Origin: an uncultured Bacteroidales bacterium
GTDB taxonomy: Bacteria; Bacteroidota; Bacteroidia; Bacteroidales; UBA932
Reading direction: 5' to 3'
Assembly: GCA_900318015.1 (NCBI GenBank)
Contig: ONJB01000011.1
Location: forward strand, 1 to 47,009
Length of the DNA stretch: 47,009 nt
Part shown: in pieces, positions 46,917 through 47,009 of the stretch
Numbering within the stretch: position 1 is the stretch's first letter
How the letters are laid out: each line of letters begins with the position of its first letter
Program-made: the position numbers and the translations under genes
The notes under the pieces: generated by a model
Seen by the model: the letters and a program-made list of their open reading frames with translations, nothing else
Databases searched by the model: none
What the model was told of the DNA's origin: nothing

Positions 46917-47009
46917 CGGCGGCTACCTACTCTCCCAACTGGTGGGTCAGTACCATCGGCGATGGTGAGCTTAACTTCTCTGTTCGGAATGGATAGAGGT
47001 GGATCCTCA
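46917..47009 (-). rRNA. rrf: 5S ribosomal RNA (3' part, truncated by the window edge)
   Basis: The complement contains GAACAGAGAAGTTAAGCTC, CGCCGATGGTACTGACCC and GGGAGAGTAGGTAGCCGCC, the conserved 3' two-thirds of bacterial 5S rRNA. About 93 of roughly 110-115 nt are visible. The gene is on the minus strand, so 23S and 16S would lie beyond the window end. A terminator follows at once. Confidence 0.95.

Noticed and set aside
1-47009. CRISPR arrays, insertion sequences, integrases or prophage genes
   Set aside because: No repeat-spacer pattern, transposase or integrase motif was seen; the only repeats found are the short palindromic elements and promoter-proximal repeats listed.

Overview
The window is 47 kb of high-GC (roughly 60%) chromosomal DNA from a member of the Bacteroidota, most likely an uncultured high-GC Bacteroidales lineage. 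Evidence for this is the Bacteroidota-type promoter (TTTG, 19-21 nt, TAnnTTTG) in front of many transcription units, the lack of recurring Shine-Dalgarno signals, and lineage-typical families: DUF6249 with an ECF sigma factor, parA-parB-DUF5683-MltD, an S46 dipeptidyl peptidase, and a type II fatty-acid/aryl-polyene-like cluster. Genus cannot be fixed from the sequence alone. The DNA is densely coded. No gene-free stretch exceeds about 160 bases, and I see no insertion sequence, prophage or CRISPR array.

Layout. 1-2483 is the end of a histidine operon (hisH partial, hisA, hisF, hisIE). 2529-3551 is a threonine-aldolase-like enzyme, followed by an aberrant tRNA-Phe with its own promoter and terminator. 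3842-6324 holds DUF6249, an ECF sigma factor, a small membrane protein, an AlkD-like protein carrying an in-frame palindromic repeat, and a low-molecular-weight phosphatase. 6334-9567 (minus) is an M28 peptidase followed by a Na/Pi-cotransporter-PhoU protein with a PhoB-type DNA-binding domain fused to its C-terminus. 9652-12537 is a three-gene sugar-oxidation operon (Zn dehydrogenase, aldo/keto reductase, lactonase-like amidohydrolase), best read as L-galactose or L-fucose oxidation. 12565-16034 is an alanine/Na symporter and PriA. 16132-20249 is parA, parB, DUF5683 and an MltD-like lytic transglycosylase, convergent with a helix-hairpin-helix/outer-membrane-barrel protein. 21961-24251 is hpt, adk and a convergent AI-2E permease. 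24402-26648 is an NfeD-like/flotillin/XRE operon, and 26742-29627 an M16 peptidase lipoprotein.

29657-41529 is the most distinctive region. It is a two-armed type II acyl/polyketide cluster, with the lysC-lysA operon lying between the arms. The minus arm encodes, in order, an O-methyltransferase-like protein, ACP, LpxL-like acyltransferase, hotdog dehydratase, ketosynthase (KS), half-size KS homologue, second ACP, second KS and second half-size KS homologue. The plus arm encodes a third KS, a CrtI-like FAD oxidoreductase and a FabG reductase. Together these supply condensation, ketoreduction, dehydration, methylation and acyl transfer, which suggests a membrane-anchored polyene or modified acyl product. 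No aromatic-starter gene is visible.

41526-45804 (minus) is a DPP11-like S46 peptidase followed by a GH36 alpha-galactosidase. 45860-46854 (minus) is a small membrane protein and an ABC ATPase. The window ends in the 5S rRNA of a minus-strand rRNA operon with its terminator.
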